Below are positions 16,785 through 25,548 of a stretch of DNA of 44,162 bases, one piece after another. Positions within the stretch are counted from its first letter, which is position 1; each line of letters begins with the position of its first letter. The position numbers and the translations under genes are program-made. The notes beneath the pieces were generated by a model. The model made no database searches, was not told where the DNA came from, and saw nothing but the letters and a program-made list of their open reading frames with translations. Source of the stretch: an uncultured Eubacteriales bacterium (GTDB lineage Bacteria; Bacillota; Clostridia; Christensenellales; Aristaeellaceae). The stretch spans positions 1 to 44,162 of the forward strand of contig CADASI010000038.1 in the NCBI GenBank assembly GCA_902790525.1, read 5' to 3'.

Positions 16785-18595
16785 ACGAAAAAAGGGTGCG
16801 CGTCCTCCTGGAATTCCTCGTATTTTTGAACAATCTCATCAAACTGTGATGCCGTTTCCCTGCCGGTAGCGTCATAGCCGATCAGCTCCGGCGCGGCCAT
16901 AAAGATGGTCTCGTCCATATCCGGCTTTTCTTTCGGCGCCCGCTTTCGCACAAATATGATGGACGCCTTCACGCCCGCGCCAAAATGGGCGAAGGCATGC
17001 TGCGGCAGGCTCACCACGGCCAGAAGCTGGAACTTCTCAAGGATGAAATCCCGAACATACTGGGAAGAGCTGTTGGTCAAAACACCGTCCGGCAGCACTA
17101 TCGCCGCCTTGCCGGTGCCAGGCTTCAGGAATTCCCATATCCGCTCGATAAACAGAATCTCCGAGCTTTGGTTCTTCCGGGGCTTCTTTTTGCCCTTTGC
17201 ATCATAAGTATTGCCCAATTCATAATTGGCCAGATAGGGCTTTTCGGCTTTGTTGATCGTGGAGCCAAAAGGAGGGTTGGTCAATATCAGATCAAACTTA
17301 TCCTTGCTGAATCCCCGGTTATGATCGTGCATGGTGTCAATGCTGCCCAGCGCATCGAAACTGATGACGTTGGTGTGTCCATCGTCATGCACAATCATAT
17401 TCATCTTGGCAACGCGCGCAATCTCATCGTTGATTTCAATGCCATAGAGATGCTTCGCGGCGAAGTCGTGCCAGTAATTGTAGTATTCAACTTGCTGCGC
17501 TTCTTTGTCGAAGTATTCCCCTGCCTGACGGCGCATGTAATCGAGAGTGTGCAAGAGGAATCCACCGGACCCACAAGCCGGATCCAGCACATCCCAATCG
17601 TTTTCCGGCTTCATCATCTTTACCGCGAATTCAATGATCTTGCGCGGCGTGAAATACTGGCCGAAATCACCCTTGAAGAAACCGTCCATGAACTGCTCGA
17701 AGGCAACGCCCTTCACATCCAGGTCGGTCTTGTTCAGGTTGATGGCCTCTAAATGGGAAACCACTGTGCGAAGCACCCGGTCGTCCACCTTGATGGAATC
17801 CGTAAAGACCTCCGGATCCTTCGTCTTTTGCTCGTCGTAAAGCTCGTTGATGCGTTCAGCCAGCTTGGAAGAGGGCTCATGCGTTTTAATCTGGAATTGG
17901 TACGGCTGGCCATTTTTCCGCGGCTTTTGTTCATCGCTGATCTTGACGAAAATCAATTTGCACAACTCGCCAAAGGCAGTCGGCGGAGAAAGCCGGCCAC
18001 CACCCCAAAGTGTTTGATGGCATTTTTTTATCGCCGCAATGAGCTCTTCACGAGATACGGGCTTGATATCGTTATCTGTGCCCTTATAGAATCTGAATTC
18101 CTGGGGCTTGCCATATGCCTTAGGCAAATCCGCAATGATGTTTTGCTCACGTTCATATGCGCCATATTTGTCGGAAACATCCAGCACGCGCCGGGTGCCG
18201 CCGGCGACAATCACCACATACTCCGCACGCAGCTTCACCCATGTCGCATTACCTACACCTTGCTCGATGGCCTGGGCAAATTCCGCATCCGTAACGCCGT
18301 CCTTTTTACACTCTACGACGGTATAGGGGCGCTTGCATTCATCATCACTGAAAATGACGATGTCAGCCCTGTCTATCGGCAAACGATCCGGAACAACTAC
18401 CTCTATTTTGATTCGTGCCGCCGGGTATTCATACTTGTATATGAGTTCCGCCCAGAATTCTGCGCGCACTTGTTCCTCAGGGGCGTTATAATTCTCCGTA
18501 TGGTTATCAGAAGTCACATATGTGATCTTCTGCCGGTTCTCCGGGCCAGTAATAACGGCGTATCCATCTTTTTTTGCTCTTTCCAAATAACTCAT
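16781..18595 (-). CDS. hsdM: N6-adenine DNA methylase with N-terminal PD-(D/E)XK nuclease domain
   Basis: The 604-residue protein carries a C-terminal type I N6-adenine methylase core with SAM motif LDPACGSGGF and catalytic LTNPPFG. Its N-terminal ~150 residues resemble the HsdR_N nuclease domain: D78 in RADIVIF, and E95/K97 in TVVECKK form a D...ExK site. No separate HsdR follows, so cutting and methylation may reside in one polypeptide that works with the adjacent HsdS. I prefer the ATG at 18595 because GGGGG lies 8 bases upstream; an ATG at 18610 would include that site. It opens the eight-gene leftward operon, behind a TTGAAA/TATCAT promoter. Confidence 0.85.
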   Translation of the reverse strand: MSYLERAKKDGYAVITGPENRQKITYVTSDNHTENYNAPEEQVRAEFWAELIYKYEYPAARIKIEVVVPDRLPIDRADIVIFSDDECKRPYTVVECKKDGVTDAEFAQAIEQGVGNATWVKLRAEYVVIVAGGTRRVLDVSDKYGAYEREQNIIADLPKAYGKPQEFRFYKGTDNDIKPVSREELIAAIKKCHQTLWGGGRLSPPTAFGELCKLIFVKISDEQKPRKNGQPYQFQIKTHEPSSKLAERINELYDEQKTKDPEVFTDSIKVDDRVLRTVVSHLEAINLNKTDLDVKGVAFEQFMDGFFKGDFGQYFTPRKIIEFAVKMMKPENDWDVLDPACGSGGFLLHTLDYMRRQAGEYFDKEAQQVEYYNYWHDFAAKHLYGIEINDEIARVAKMNMIVHDDGHTNVISFDALGSIDTMHDHNRGFSKDKFDLILTNPPFGSTINKAEKPYLANYELGNTYDAKGKKKPRKNQSSEILFIERIWEFLKPGTGKAAIVLPDGVLTNSSSQYVRDFILEKFQLLAVVSLPQHAFAHFGAGVKASIIFVRKRAPKEKPDMDETIFMAAPELIGYDATGRETASQFDEIVQKYEEFQEDAHPFFV

Positions 18596-18656
18596 TAGCA
18601 CAACCCCCATAGCAGGTCATAGATCTGATTATTTAAAATTGTAAACCACTATAAAT

Positions 18657-18685
18657 ATGATACAGCAATAACACACTCATTTCAA
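18657..18685 (-). promoter_or_regulatory. Promoter of the defence operon
   Basis: Minus-strand TTGAAA (18685-18680), a 17-bp spacer and TATCAT (18662-18657), about 60 bp before the methylase start. It reads through all the tightly spaced leftward genes down to 5937. Confidence 0.6.
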
Positions 18686-18698
18686 GTATTATATACAG

Positions 18699-19988
18699 CT
18701 ATAGTTTCCCTACCGCATACAGCGGCCAGTTCTCCATCCACTCTTCCTTCCTGTGATCCGACATGGATGTGCGAACGGGACGAAGGCCAGGGTATTTCTC
18801 GTTGAAGCTGCGCAGGCTGCGGGCGCGGAGGTTCTCCTCAGCCTTGACCTCCAGGGGAACGATGGTGCCGGCCAGCTGGAACAGGAAGTCGATCTCGCCG
18901 GTGCCGTGCTCGGAGGACCAGTAATAGGGGGTGACGCCGACCTCGGCAATCAGCTGCTGGAGGACATACTGCTCCGTCAGCGCGCCTTTGAACTCGACGA
19001 ATATGTCGTTGCCGCCCAGGAGGGTACGCACGTCGATGTCGCCCATAGCGGCCAGCAGGCCCACGTCCAGGAGATACAACTTGAACGCCGTCAGATCATG
19101 ATAGGCTTTCAGCGGCATGCCGGGCTTGGAGACGCGATGGACCCGGTGGATCAGGCCGCAATCAGCCAACCATTGCAGCGCCACCTCAAAGTCCTTCGCC
19201 CTGGCTCCCTCTCGGAGCATGCCATAGATGAACTTCCGATTCTCCTTCGCCAACTGGGCAGGGATGGATTGCCACACCATACGCAGCCGGGGGACGATGT
19301 TGTTGGGGGCATGTTTGGAGAAGTCCTGCTCGTAGGCGGCCAGCAGCGCGTTCTGTATGGTGCGCACCTCGGCGAAGTCGCCCCGCTCAACGTAGGCGGC
19401 CACAGCTTCCGGCATCCCGCCGACGTAATAGTACTGGCGCAGCAGGTCGATATATTTGGATTTGAAGGTGGTGATCAGCGGCCAGTCCAGATGATCCAGC
19501 AGGTCCACCAGCGGCGCGTTTTCCGTCGCCAGCAGGAACTCCCGGTAGCTCAGCGGGTAAAGCTGCAACTCGTCCACCTTGCCCACGGGGAAGTTGGTCC
19601 CCTGGTGCATGGCGATGCCCAGCAGCGATCCCGCCGCGATGACTGCATACTCCGGCGCATTCTCATAGAAGTACTTCAACGCCGTCAGCGCCTGCGGGAC
19701 TTCCTGCACCTCGTCGAATATGATCAGCGTGTCCTGAGGCGTGATCTTCTCCCCAGATTCGATCTGCAACGCGGTGATGATGCGCTTGAGGTCGTAGTCA
19801 TCCTCGAACAGGATCTTCATCCGGCGGTTGTTGTCAAAATTGATATAGGCGGTGTTGGCAAAGGACGTGCGCCCGAACTCCTTCATGAGCCAGGTCTTGC
19901 CGACCTGCCGCGCCCCGCGAATGATCAGCGGCTTGCGGTTGGGCTTGTCCTTCCATGCCTGCAGCTTGGTCAATGCGCTTCGGTACAT
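18699..19988 (-). CDS. AAA_14/DUF4143 family ATP-binding protein
   Basis: This 429-residue protein has Walker A GARQVGKT (about residues 26-33), Walker B LIIFDEVQE and a C-terminal DUF4143 domain ending in a PD-(D/E)XK-like stretch (GEIDFLFQ...PLEVKAEEN). Such AAA_14-DUF4143 proteins are common in Bacillota and often show strain-specific presence; their function is unknown. The ATG at 19988 is chosen because GGAGG lies 8 bases upstream; a GTG at 19997 would overlap it. It is upstream of, and in the same direction as, the defence operon, but the operon has its own promoter. It may be a separate cargo gene. Confidence 0.85.
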   Translation of the reverse strand: MYRSALTKLQAWKDKPNRKPLIIRGARQVGKTWLMKEFGRTSFANTAYINFDNNRRMKILFEDDYDLKRIITALQIESGEKITPQDTLIIFDEVQEVPQALTALKYFYENAPEYAVIAAGSLLGIAMHQGTNFPVGKVDELQLYPLSYREFLLATENAPLVDLLDHLDWPLITTFKSKYIDLLRQYYYVGGMPEAVAAYVERGDFAEVRTIQNALLAAYEQDFSKHAPNNIVPRLRMVWQSIPAQLAKENRKFIYGMLREGARAKDFEVALQWLADCGLIHRVHRVSKPGMPLKAYHDLTAFKLYLLDVGLLAAMGDIDVRTLLGGNDIFVEFKGALTEQYVLQQLIAEVGVTPYYWSSEHGTGEIDFLFQLAGTIVPLEVKAEENLRARSLRSFNEKYPGLRPVRTSMSDHRKEEWMENWPLYAVGKL

Positions 19989-20177
19989 GGCATTCACCTC
20001 CGATATCCTTATTATACCGGATCATTCCCGTTTTTACAACACAAATATGATCCGATATCGCATTTTTTCGAAGATAATTCCCCCTGTTGCAATATTACAC
20101 TGTGTTCGATAGCTTTTCCGGCGACTGTGTGATATAATCGTTTGCATCGAACATATGTTTTGTATGGAGGTGATTTC

Positions 20178-20591
20178 TTGAATTTTTTCGATGCATCAGC
20201 CTGCCTCCCCGCAAAGGACGTTTTGTTCATGGCATATTTTATTTCAAAGAAGTACAACTTCCCCAGGATTGATGTTGAAAGGTTCATGCGTGCGTATGAT
20301 GATCCCGAAAATGATGGTCCATACATCCTGTATAACCAAAATAGGATTCTGTGGATGGATCGATATTATACCGCCTATGTGTGGCGTGACCGCATGGTTC
20401 ATTACTCTTACATAACCTGGCACCATGTGTTGGAGGAAATGGAATCGCTCGAGAAGGCAAAAGGGAGAAGCTTCTATTATTCGCTGGCTGCTGAAATACA
20501 GTTGTTCTTCCAAGAGCCCGTCCAGTATATGCGTGACCGGAATACACCCATCTGGATTGCACCAGCGTTTTTACAAATCCCAGCGGCATAG
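20178..20591 (+). CDS. Hypothetical protein
   Basis: A 137-residue protein starting with TTG at 20178, chosen because a perfect GGAGGTG lies 7 bases upstream; a TTG at 20142 in the same frame has no such site. A TATAAT (20133-20138) with a poor -35 lies about 40 bp upstream. The protein is rich in aromatic residues (FMAYFISKKYNFPRID, WMDRYYTAYVWRDRMV). It opens the rightward replication/packaging module of the element, 22 bp before the next gene. I do not recognise the family. Confidence 0.65.
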   Translation: MNFFDASACLPAKDVLFMAYFISKKYNFPRIDVERFMRAYDDPENDGPYILYNQNRILWMDRYYTAYVWRDRMVHYSYITWHHVLEEMESLEKAKGRSFYYSLAAEIQLFFQEPVQYMRDRNTPIWIAPAFLQIPAA

Positions 20592-20613
20592 GAATAAGGA
20601 CGGAGACTGACCC

Positions 20614-21687
20614 ATGAAACCATCCGAGATATTTGATTTTCTGGATATCAAGGCACCGGAAGAGCCGTCGAGCAAAGGCGGCCTTGCCACATTCAAATCC
20701 ATCAGCATCGGCGGTTTGGGTGATATTCGGCTGAAAGCAATTCGCTTTCATGAGTACAGATTTGAATGCCGCGACGATCAGTACTGGCTTCGACCCGTGT
20801 ATCATCCCGGCATCCATGAGGCGTGCTCCCAGGAGGCGAGTGTTTCCGGGCCGGACATGCTGGTTGATCTGATGAATCTGTATGAGAAGATCAATCGCCC
20901 TGGCAAGAGCGACAAAGCGGCTATAGACCTGGTTGCCGAATGGTGCACCGGCAATATTCACCCCTATGCTCAGTATGAGATAAGCGAAGAAATGGAGATG
21001 GCGAGATGCTATGCCGATGAAGAATATGAAATTGAGATTACTTCGGATGATCCTATGGAAAAGCTGCTTCCCCGGTATGATCCCGAAGAACCCACAGGCC
21101 ATCTTACCGCAGCTGATATTCAGCGTTTGGAATACCGCGCAGCCTTTCTCCTGGACGATTTCCTTTGGGACCTTCAAGCGCTGATCAATACCTTCAGCAC
21201 TTATCTGGCCATCACCGATCTGAAGCATAATAAACCTGAAACAGCAGAAACGCTGTATTATGTGGGCAAGCGATTTGACGGGCCGGCGTTGTTTGAGCAA
21301 TTCAGGACAACCAACGGGCCGATATGGGCAAATGACGGCGTGATGTATCACTTTGCAGACATGTTCCCGCCACTCAAGATGAAGATGGCCTATGATTACG
21401 ATCAAGACGCCATGGTGCTGATGCCCGTTGTTCGCTCTGTGTTCGATGCCTGCTGGTATACCCTCAGTTGCGTCACGGGCCTGGTGGATCAGGCAGAGCC
21501 TGGGAAAGCACGACACCGTTTTATTCGTTGCGCTGCCTGCGGGAAGGTGATCACCGCCTATGGGAGGCAACGCTATTGCCAGGACCGCGAGTGCCAGAAG
21601 CAGCGTTATCGAAATAAAAGCCAGGCTGCCTACGAGCGACGCAAAGGAAAAGCCTTACCGAATGCCTTACCGAATGGAAAAGCCTGA
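20614..21687 (+). CDS. Hypothetical protein with C-terminal CGNR-like zinc finger (DUF6076-like)
   Basis: A 357-residue protein with a C-terminal Cys cluster: CAACGKVITAYGRQRYCQDRECQKQ (seen near residues 307-331), followed by a basic helix. This fits a CGNR-type zinc finger used for nucleic-acid contact. The rest is helical and acidic without a recognised motif; I recall DUF6076 as a similar clostridial family but cannot confirm it. GGAG stands about 9 bases before the ATG. It follows the previous hypothetical gene by 22 bp, so the pair is probably co-transcribed. A transcription-regulating role is inferred only from the finger. Confidence 0.6.
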   Translation: MKPSEIFDFLDIKAPEEPSSKGGLATFKSISIGGLGDIRLKAIRFHEYRFECRDDQYWLRPVYHPGIHEACSQEASVSGPDMLVDLMNLYEKINRPGKSDKAAIDLVAEWCTGNIHPYAQYEISEEMEMARCYADEEYEIEITSDDPMEKLLPRYDPEEPTGHLTAADIQRLEYRAAFLLDDFLWDLQALINTFSTYLAITDLKHNKPETAETLYYVGKRFDGPALFEQFRTTNGPIWANDGVMYHFADMFPPLKMKMAYDYDQDAMVLMPVVRSVFDACWYTLSCVTGLVDQAEPGKARHRFIRCAACGKVITAYGRQRYCQDRECQKQRYRNKSQAAYERRKGKALPNALPNGKA

Positions 21688-21691
21688 AAAG

Positions 21692-21720
21692 TTGAAAAAA
21701 CAGGCTATCTGTAGTATAAT
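21692..21720 (+). promoter_or_regulatory. Promoter of the replication/packaging module
   Basis: TTGAAA (21692-21697), a 17-bp spacer and TATAAT (21715-21720): close to consensus. It lies about 100 bp before the RinA-like gene, with a perfect hairpin in between. Confidence 0.7.
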
Positions 21721-21751
21721 ACAAACGTGGTTGGGGGAAGAACACCCCATC

Positions 21752-21794
21752 CGAAGCAAGGCATCCGAGCGCGCAGGATGCCTTGCTTCGTTTT
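21752..21794 (+). terminator. Terminator-like hairpin in the leader
   Basis: CGAAGCAAGGCATCC (21752-21766) and GGATGCCTTGCTTCG (21776-21790) form a perfect 15-bp stem with a 9-base loop, followed by TTTT. Its place between promoter and first gene suggests attenuation or antitermination control, or a short RNA that ends here. Confidence 0.7.
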
Positions 21795-21820
21795 CCATTA
21801 CCGACGAACAGGAGGGAAGC

Positions 21821-22270
21821 ATGGACAAAACGTTTTTTATTCTGCTGGAGGAGACACGCCTCGCTCGGGAACGGGCGGAAGAAGCCGCCGAGCGACTGGA
21901 GGCATTTTCCAGCCGAAGCACAGCGACCAGCCGTCGATTTACGCCGGACGGCATTCGCGGAAAAGGACGGCACAGCGATCCCACCGCGCACAGCGTCCTT
22001 GGGAAAATTGCCCTGGAGCAAAACTACAGGGCCGCCGTAGACAGGCTCGTGGAATGCAAGTGCCGGCTGGAGCGGGACATCGATTCCGACCCCATGCCGG
22101 ACATGAAGCGGGTGCTGTACTGGCGAATCATCTGCGAGCATCCCTGGGAGGAAATATGCAGCCGGTTGAATGCCCGCTATACTCCCCGTGGGCTGCAACG
22201 GTCTGTCCGTATGCTGATCGCGTCAGATGATCAGGGCAGATGGCAGCGAATGCTGCAACAGGCGCTTTAA
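21821..22270 (+). CDS. RinA/ArpU-like phage transcription regulator (tentative)
   Basis: A 149-residue protein, starting at the ATG at 21821 with AGGAGG 8 bases before it. The N-terminal half is a charged helix (ERAEEAAERLEAF), and the C-terminal half (LYWRIICEHPWEEICSRLN ... RGLQRSVRM) looks like a helix-turn-helix of the sigma-region-4/RinA-ArpU type found in phage late-gene activators. It sits behind a terminator-like leader and upstream of the primase and terS genes. Such a regulator would fit late gene control in a phage or satellite, but the family match is only by general pattern. Confidence 0.5.
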   Translation: MDKTFFILLEETRLARERAEEAAERLEAFSSRSTATSRRFTPDGIRGKGRHSDPTAHSVLGKIALEQNYRAAVDRLVECKCRLERDIDSDPMPDMKRVLYWRIICEHPWEEICSRLNARYTPRGLQRSVRMLIASDDQGRWQRMLQQAL

Positions 22271-22343
22271 ACAAACAACCAAATCATCATCAGGCACGGC
22301 CAAGAAGGTCGTGCTTTTTTGATGCCATCAGAAAGGAGAGTGT

Positions 22344-24815
22344 ATGGATAGAATCCCAGTAACCCCGAAGCAGTTCCTCGGTGCGTTCTTCAATGCCGGG
22401 GACACGATCCACCTGCGTATCTTCGCAGACCAGAAGGATCAGCCCTTCACCGGCATGAAGCTGGCGACCAACCTGGAGTTGTTCGACGGCCTGCTGCTCC
22501 AGTTGCAGGCACACAACGCCAGGAATCGCGGCATCTTCTTCGTGGTCAACGCCGGCGGGCAGACAGATCAGGAGATCACCCGGATCAACGCCCAGTTTGT
22601 GGAGTGCGACGATCTGCCCCTGGACGAGCAGTGGAAGCAGATCAGAGATTTCCCGCTGGAGCCGTCCATCGTCGTCAGGACCCGGAAGTCGCTGCACACC
22701 TACTGGCTCATGAAGGACGCTGAGGTCGCCGCCTTCCGGCGCATCCAGCGGAAGCTGATCGCCCGCTTCCACGGGGACCCGGCCTGTGTCAACGAGAGTC
22801 GTGTCTTGCGTCTACCGGGCTTCAACCACTGCAAGCAGGAGCCGGTCATGGTGGAATGCGTGAAGTTCAACTCGGAACTGCGATACACCCAGGCGCAGCT
22901 GGAAGCCTGCCTGCCGGATAGCGAGGTCCCGGAGCCCATCGAAGCCCCAAAGCCCCTGCAGGGCGGCCTAGACCGTGTTCTGGACGGCTGCGACTTCCTG
23001 CGGTATTGCCGGGAGAATGCGACCACGCTGCCTGAACACGACTGGTATGCGATGATCAGCAACCTGGCGGTGTTCCAGGGCGGCGAGACAGCTATTCACC
23101 AGCTGTCTGCCATTTACCCCAACTATAGTAAGGAAGAGACCGACGCGAAGATCGCCCACTTCCGGGCATCCGGGAGCGGGCCGATTACCTGCAAGATCAT
23201 CGCGGAAAAAGGCTTCCTCTGCCCGAGGCTGCTGGATGGCAGCTGCACCTGCGCCGCACCCGCCGCAATGAGCCGGAAGCCCCTCGGCGCGGATCAGCTG
23301 CGGGAACGGATGAACGCCCTTCGCCCGACCAACCGAAAGTACGAGGACGCCCTGGCGGCGCAGCACTTTGTCGAGCGCAACATGGCGGACATGGAACCCT
23401 CGGGCGCGGCGCTGTTCATCCAGCACGAGCTCCGACCCTTCCTGCACCTGACGGCAGCGGACATCAAGCCGATCATCGCCCGGCAGCGCGAACTGTACGG
23501 CAATCGGAGCAACGACCGTCCCAAAGTGGAATCCCTGCCGGAGTGGTACGAGGTCACCCAGCGGGGTGGCACCCGCTTCAAGCCCGGCATCCTGGCGAAT
23601 CACCTAGCCAAGGAGGTCGCGGCCTTCTCCGCCACCGGCATCTTCTACGCCTACGAGGACGGCGTCTACCAGGCACGGGACGAGAGTTGGGCAGCGAACA
23701 CTGCGCGACAGTACATGATCCAGGACACCGCCACCCGGCGGGACATCGCGGATTGTGCCTGGCAGTGGCAGATCCAGGTGGTCCAGCAGACCTCAGAGAT
23801 CAATGCTGACCCGTTGACGCTGAATCTGCGGAACGGCCTCTATCACGTCATGGAGGACACGCTGACCCCACACACACCGGAGCACCTCTCCACGGTGCGA
23901 ATCCAGGCGGCCTATGATCCCGAGGCGCGCTGCCCGGTGTTCATGGAGGCCCTGGAGACCATGCTGGCGGAGCCGGAAATCCGGCTACTGCAGGAAATCA
24001 TGGGCTACGTGCTGGTGCCGGTGACCAAGGCGCAGAAGGCATTCATCTTCGTCGGCGCGGCGAACGCAGGCAAGTCCACCATACTGTCGGTCATTCAGGA
24101 CGTGCTGCTGGGCCGGGAGAATGTTTCGAACATCCCCTGGCAGGACCTGGGCGAGCGGTTCAACAAGGCAGAATTGTTCGGGCGGCTAGCGAACATCTTT
24201 GCCGACCTGCCCAGCAAGGCCATCGACGACAACGGCATGTTCAAGTCCCTGACCGGTGAGGATTACATCACCGCCGAGCGCAAGAACCGCGACCCCTTCG
24301 CCTTCCGCAGCACTGCCCGGTTCCTGTTCTCCTGCAACGAGATGCCCCGGAATTACGGCGACCGCAGCGAGGGCTTCTACCGAAGGCTGGTGATCATCCC
24401 CTTCACGAAGGCCATTCCCGAGGACAGGCGCGATCCGGATATCCGGAGCAAGCTGGCGAAGGAGCGGGACGGCATCCTGATGTGGGCATTGGAGGGGCTC
24501 AGGCGGCTGATCCGCAATGAATACCGGTTCAGCGAGACCGAGACCACGAAGGCCGAGATCGAGCGCTATCGCGTGGAATCCAACAGCGCGCTGCAATTCT
24601 TCCAGGAATGCTGCGCCCTGGATGATACGAGTGCGGTATCCCGTACCCTGGTGTTTGAACGCTACAAACAGTTCTGCCAGGACAACTGCCTACGGCCCAT
24701 GTCCCAGAACAACTTCAACAAGGATATTGAGCGGGCGTATCCCACGATCACCCGCGATATCGACAGGCTCGCCAAGATGCGGATCTGGCGGGGCATGAAA
24801 CTATTGGAGGAATGA
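22344..24815 (+). CDS. P4-family phage/plasmid primase-helicase
   Basis: This 823-residue replication protein has an N-terminal RepB-like primase domain (about 1-190: QFVECDDLP 84-92, RKSLHTYWLM 114-123, ESRVLRLPGFNHC 151-163). A middle region contains Cys residues (CPRLLDGSCTC, about 293-303), and the C-terminus is a D5/superfamily 3 helicase with Walker A GAANAGKS (571-578) and the SF3-typical FLFSCNEMPR segment. It would start and unwind replication of the excised element from a nearby origin. AAAGGAGAG lies before the ATG. Length and domain order fit the family. It is followed by a short non-coding stretch with inverted repeats. Confidence 0.9.
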   Translation: MDRIPVTPKQFLGAFFNAGDTIHLRIFADQKDQPFTGMKLATNLELFDGLLLQLQAHNARNRGIFFVVNAGGQTDQEITRINAQFVECDDLPLDEQWKQIRDFPLEPSIVVRTRKSLHTYWLMKDAEVAAFRRIQRKLIARFHGDPACVNESRVLRLPGFNHCKQEPVMVECVKFNSELRYTQAQLEACLPDSEVPEPIEAPKPLQGGLDRVLDGCDFLRYCRENATTLPEHDWYAMISNLAVFQGGETAIHQLSAIYPNYSKEETDAKIAHFRASGSGPITCKIIAEKGFLCPRLLDGSCTCAAPAAMSRKPLGADQLRERMNALRPTNRKYEDALAAQHFVERNMADMEPSGAALFIQHELRPFLHLTAADIKPIIARQRELYGNRSNDRPKVESLPEWYEVTQRGGTRFKPGILANHLAKEVAAFSATGIFYAYEDGVYQARDESWAANTARQYMIQDTATRRDIADCAWQWQIQVVQQTSEINADPLTLNLRNGLYHVMEDTLTPHTPEHLSTVRIQAAYDPEARCPVFMEALETMLAEPEIRLLQEIMGYVLVPVTKAQKAFIFVGAANAGKSTILSVIQDVLLGRENVSNIPWQDLGERFNKAELFGRLANIFADLPSKAIDDNGMFKSLTGEDYITAERKNRDPFAFRSTARFLFSCNEMPRNYGDRSEGFYRRLVIIPFTKAIPEDRRDPDIRSKLAKERDGILMWALEGLRRLIRNEYRFSETETTKAEIERYRVESNSALQFFQECCALDDTSAVSRTLVFERYKQFCQDNCLRPMSQNNFNKDIERAYPTITRDIDRLAKMRIWRGMKLLEE

Positions 24816-24845
24816 TGATGACGATCAACCTGTTCATCCATTTCC

Positions 24846-24958
24846 GGAACGGAAAGAACGGCTTTTGTCCAATCTCTCACGGATGGGAAAAGAAAAATGA
24901 GGATAGAAAAAAGAATCCTATAAAAAGGGATTCTCAAAAAACCCGTTCCTTCCGTTCC
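24846..24958. repeat. 16-bp inverted repeat pair downstream of the primase
   Basis: GGAACGGAAAGAACGG (24846-24861) and CCGTTCCTTCCGTTCC (24943-24958) are inverted copies with one mismatch, 81 bp apart. Between them AGAATCC and GGGATTCT form a small hairpin (24912-24934). An ORF from 24812 runs through this stretch, but it is low in conserved look and I treat it as non-coding. A replication origin or a transcript-end structure is possible. Confidence 0.55.
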
Positions 24959-24993
24959 AATCGACATTATTGCACTATCAGGAGGTTAATGGT

Positions 24994-25377
24994 ATGTATA
25001 TTGATAAGGGTTATTACATTGGTAAACTGAGATCCCGTGAAGACGATTTGCGCTTGGAAGTGCTGGATTATCTCATGGCGTTTCTGCGCCGTCGCAATGG
25101 TATCAACAAAGGTATTCCTGTGGAGATGATTCGCCGGCACTGTGAGTCGACACTTCAAACCTATGTGCCCATGGACGCAATGATAGGCGCTCTGCTGGAG
25201 GATCACTACACTGTCAACTGCATCAAGGGGCAGTGGTATGCCGGCGTCAGCTGGGATTCGCCCATTGGAAGAATGGTGCAGCACAAGCACATTGACAGGA
25301 TATCTTTGGATGCACTCCATCGTTGGTATGGCGATCTGATCGACCCCACCACCGGTGAACGGTATGACCTGCAATAG
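24994..25377 (+). CDS. Hypothetical protein
   Basis: A 127-residue protein beginning MYIDKGYYIGKLRSREDD, with AGGAGG 8 bases before the ATG at 24994. The sequence (RLEVLDYLMAFLRRRNG then VEMIRRHCE) suggests a small winged-helix fold, but I do not recognise a family. It lies between the primase and the terminase small subunit on the same strand and is probably part of the same transcript. Confidence 0.65.
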   Translation: MYIDKGYYIGKLRSREDDLRLEVLDYLMAFLRRRNGINKGIPVEMIRRHCESTLQTYVPMDAMIGALLEDHYTVNCIKGQWYAGVSWDSPIGRMVQHKHIDRISLDALHRWYGDLIDPTTGERYDLQ

Positions 25378-25548
25378 CGCATGTCTCATATACCCTCGAG
25401 CAGAGCAACATGCTCTGCCTGGGGGGTAGGGGCGGAGCAAATCTCCAATGCGATTATCACTGCTATCGGATGCGCCCCATCGTGAAAGAGGTCGCGAAAG
25501 TTTTGTCCCAATTTGTCGAAAGAAATCTTCAAACAAGGAGGAAGGATT
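25378..25548 (+). other. Non-coding gap before terS, with hairpin
   Basis: This gap contains the hairpin GCAGAGCA-ACA-TGCTCTGC (25400-25418), followed by a G-rich stretch. Packaging (cos/pac) sites often lie beside terS in phages and satellites, so this is a place to look, but no sequence here identifies one. Confidence 0.3.

Noticed and set aside
18753-20132. 459-codon frame opposite the AAA_14 ATPase
   Set aside because: Shadow of a well-recognised ATPase gene with a clear ribosome site on the other strand.
24812-25030. 72-codon frame after the primase
   Set aside because: It has GGAGG in front, but the sequence is repeat-derived and overlaps inverted repeats and the next gene's ribosome site; evidence too weak.
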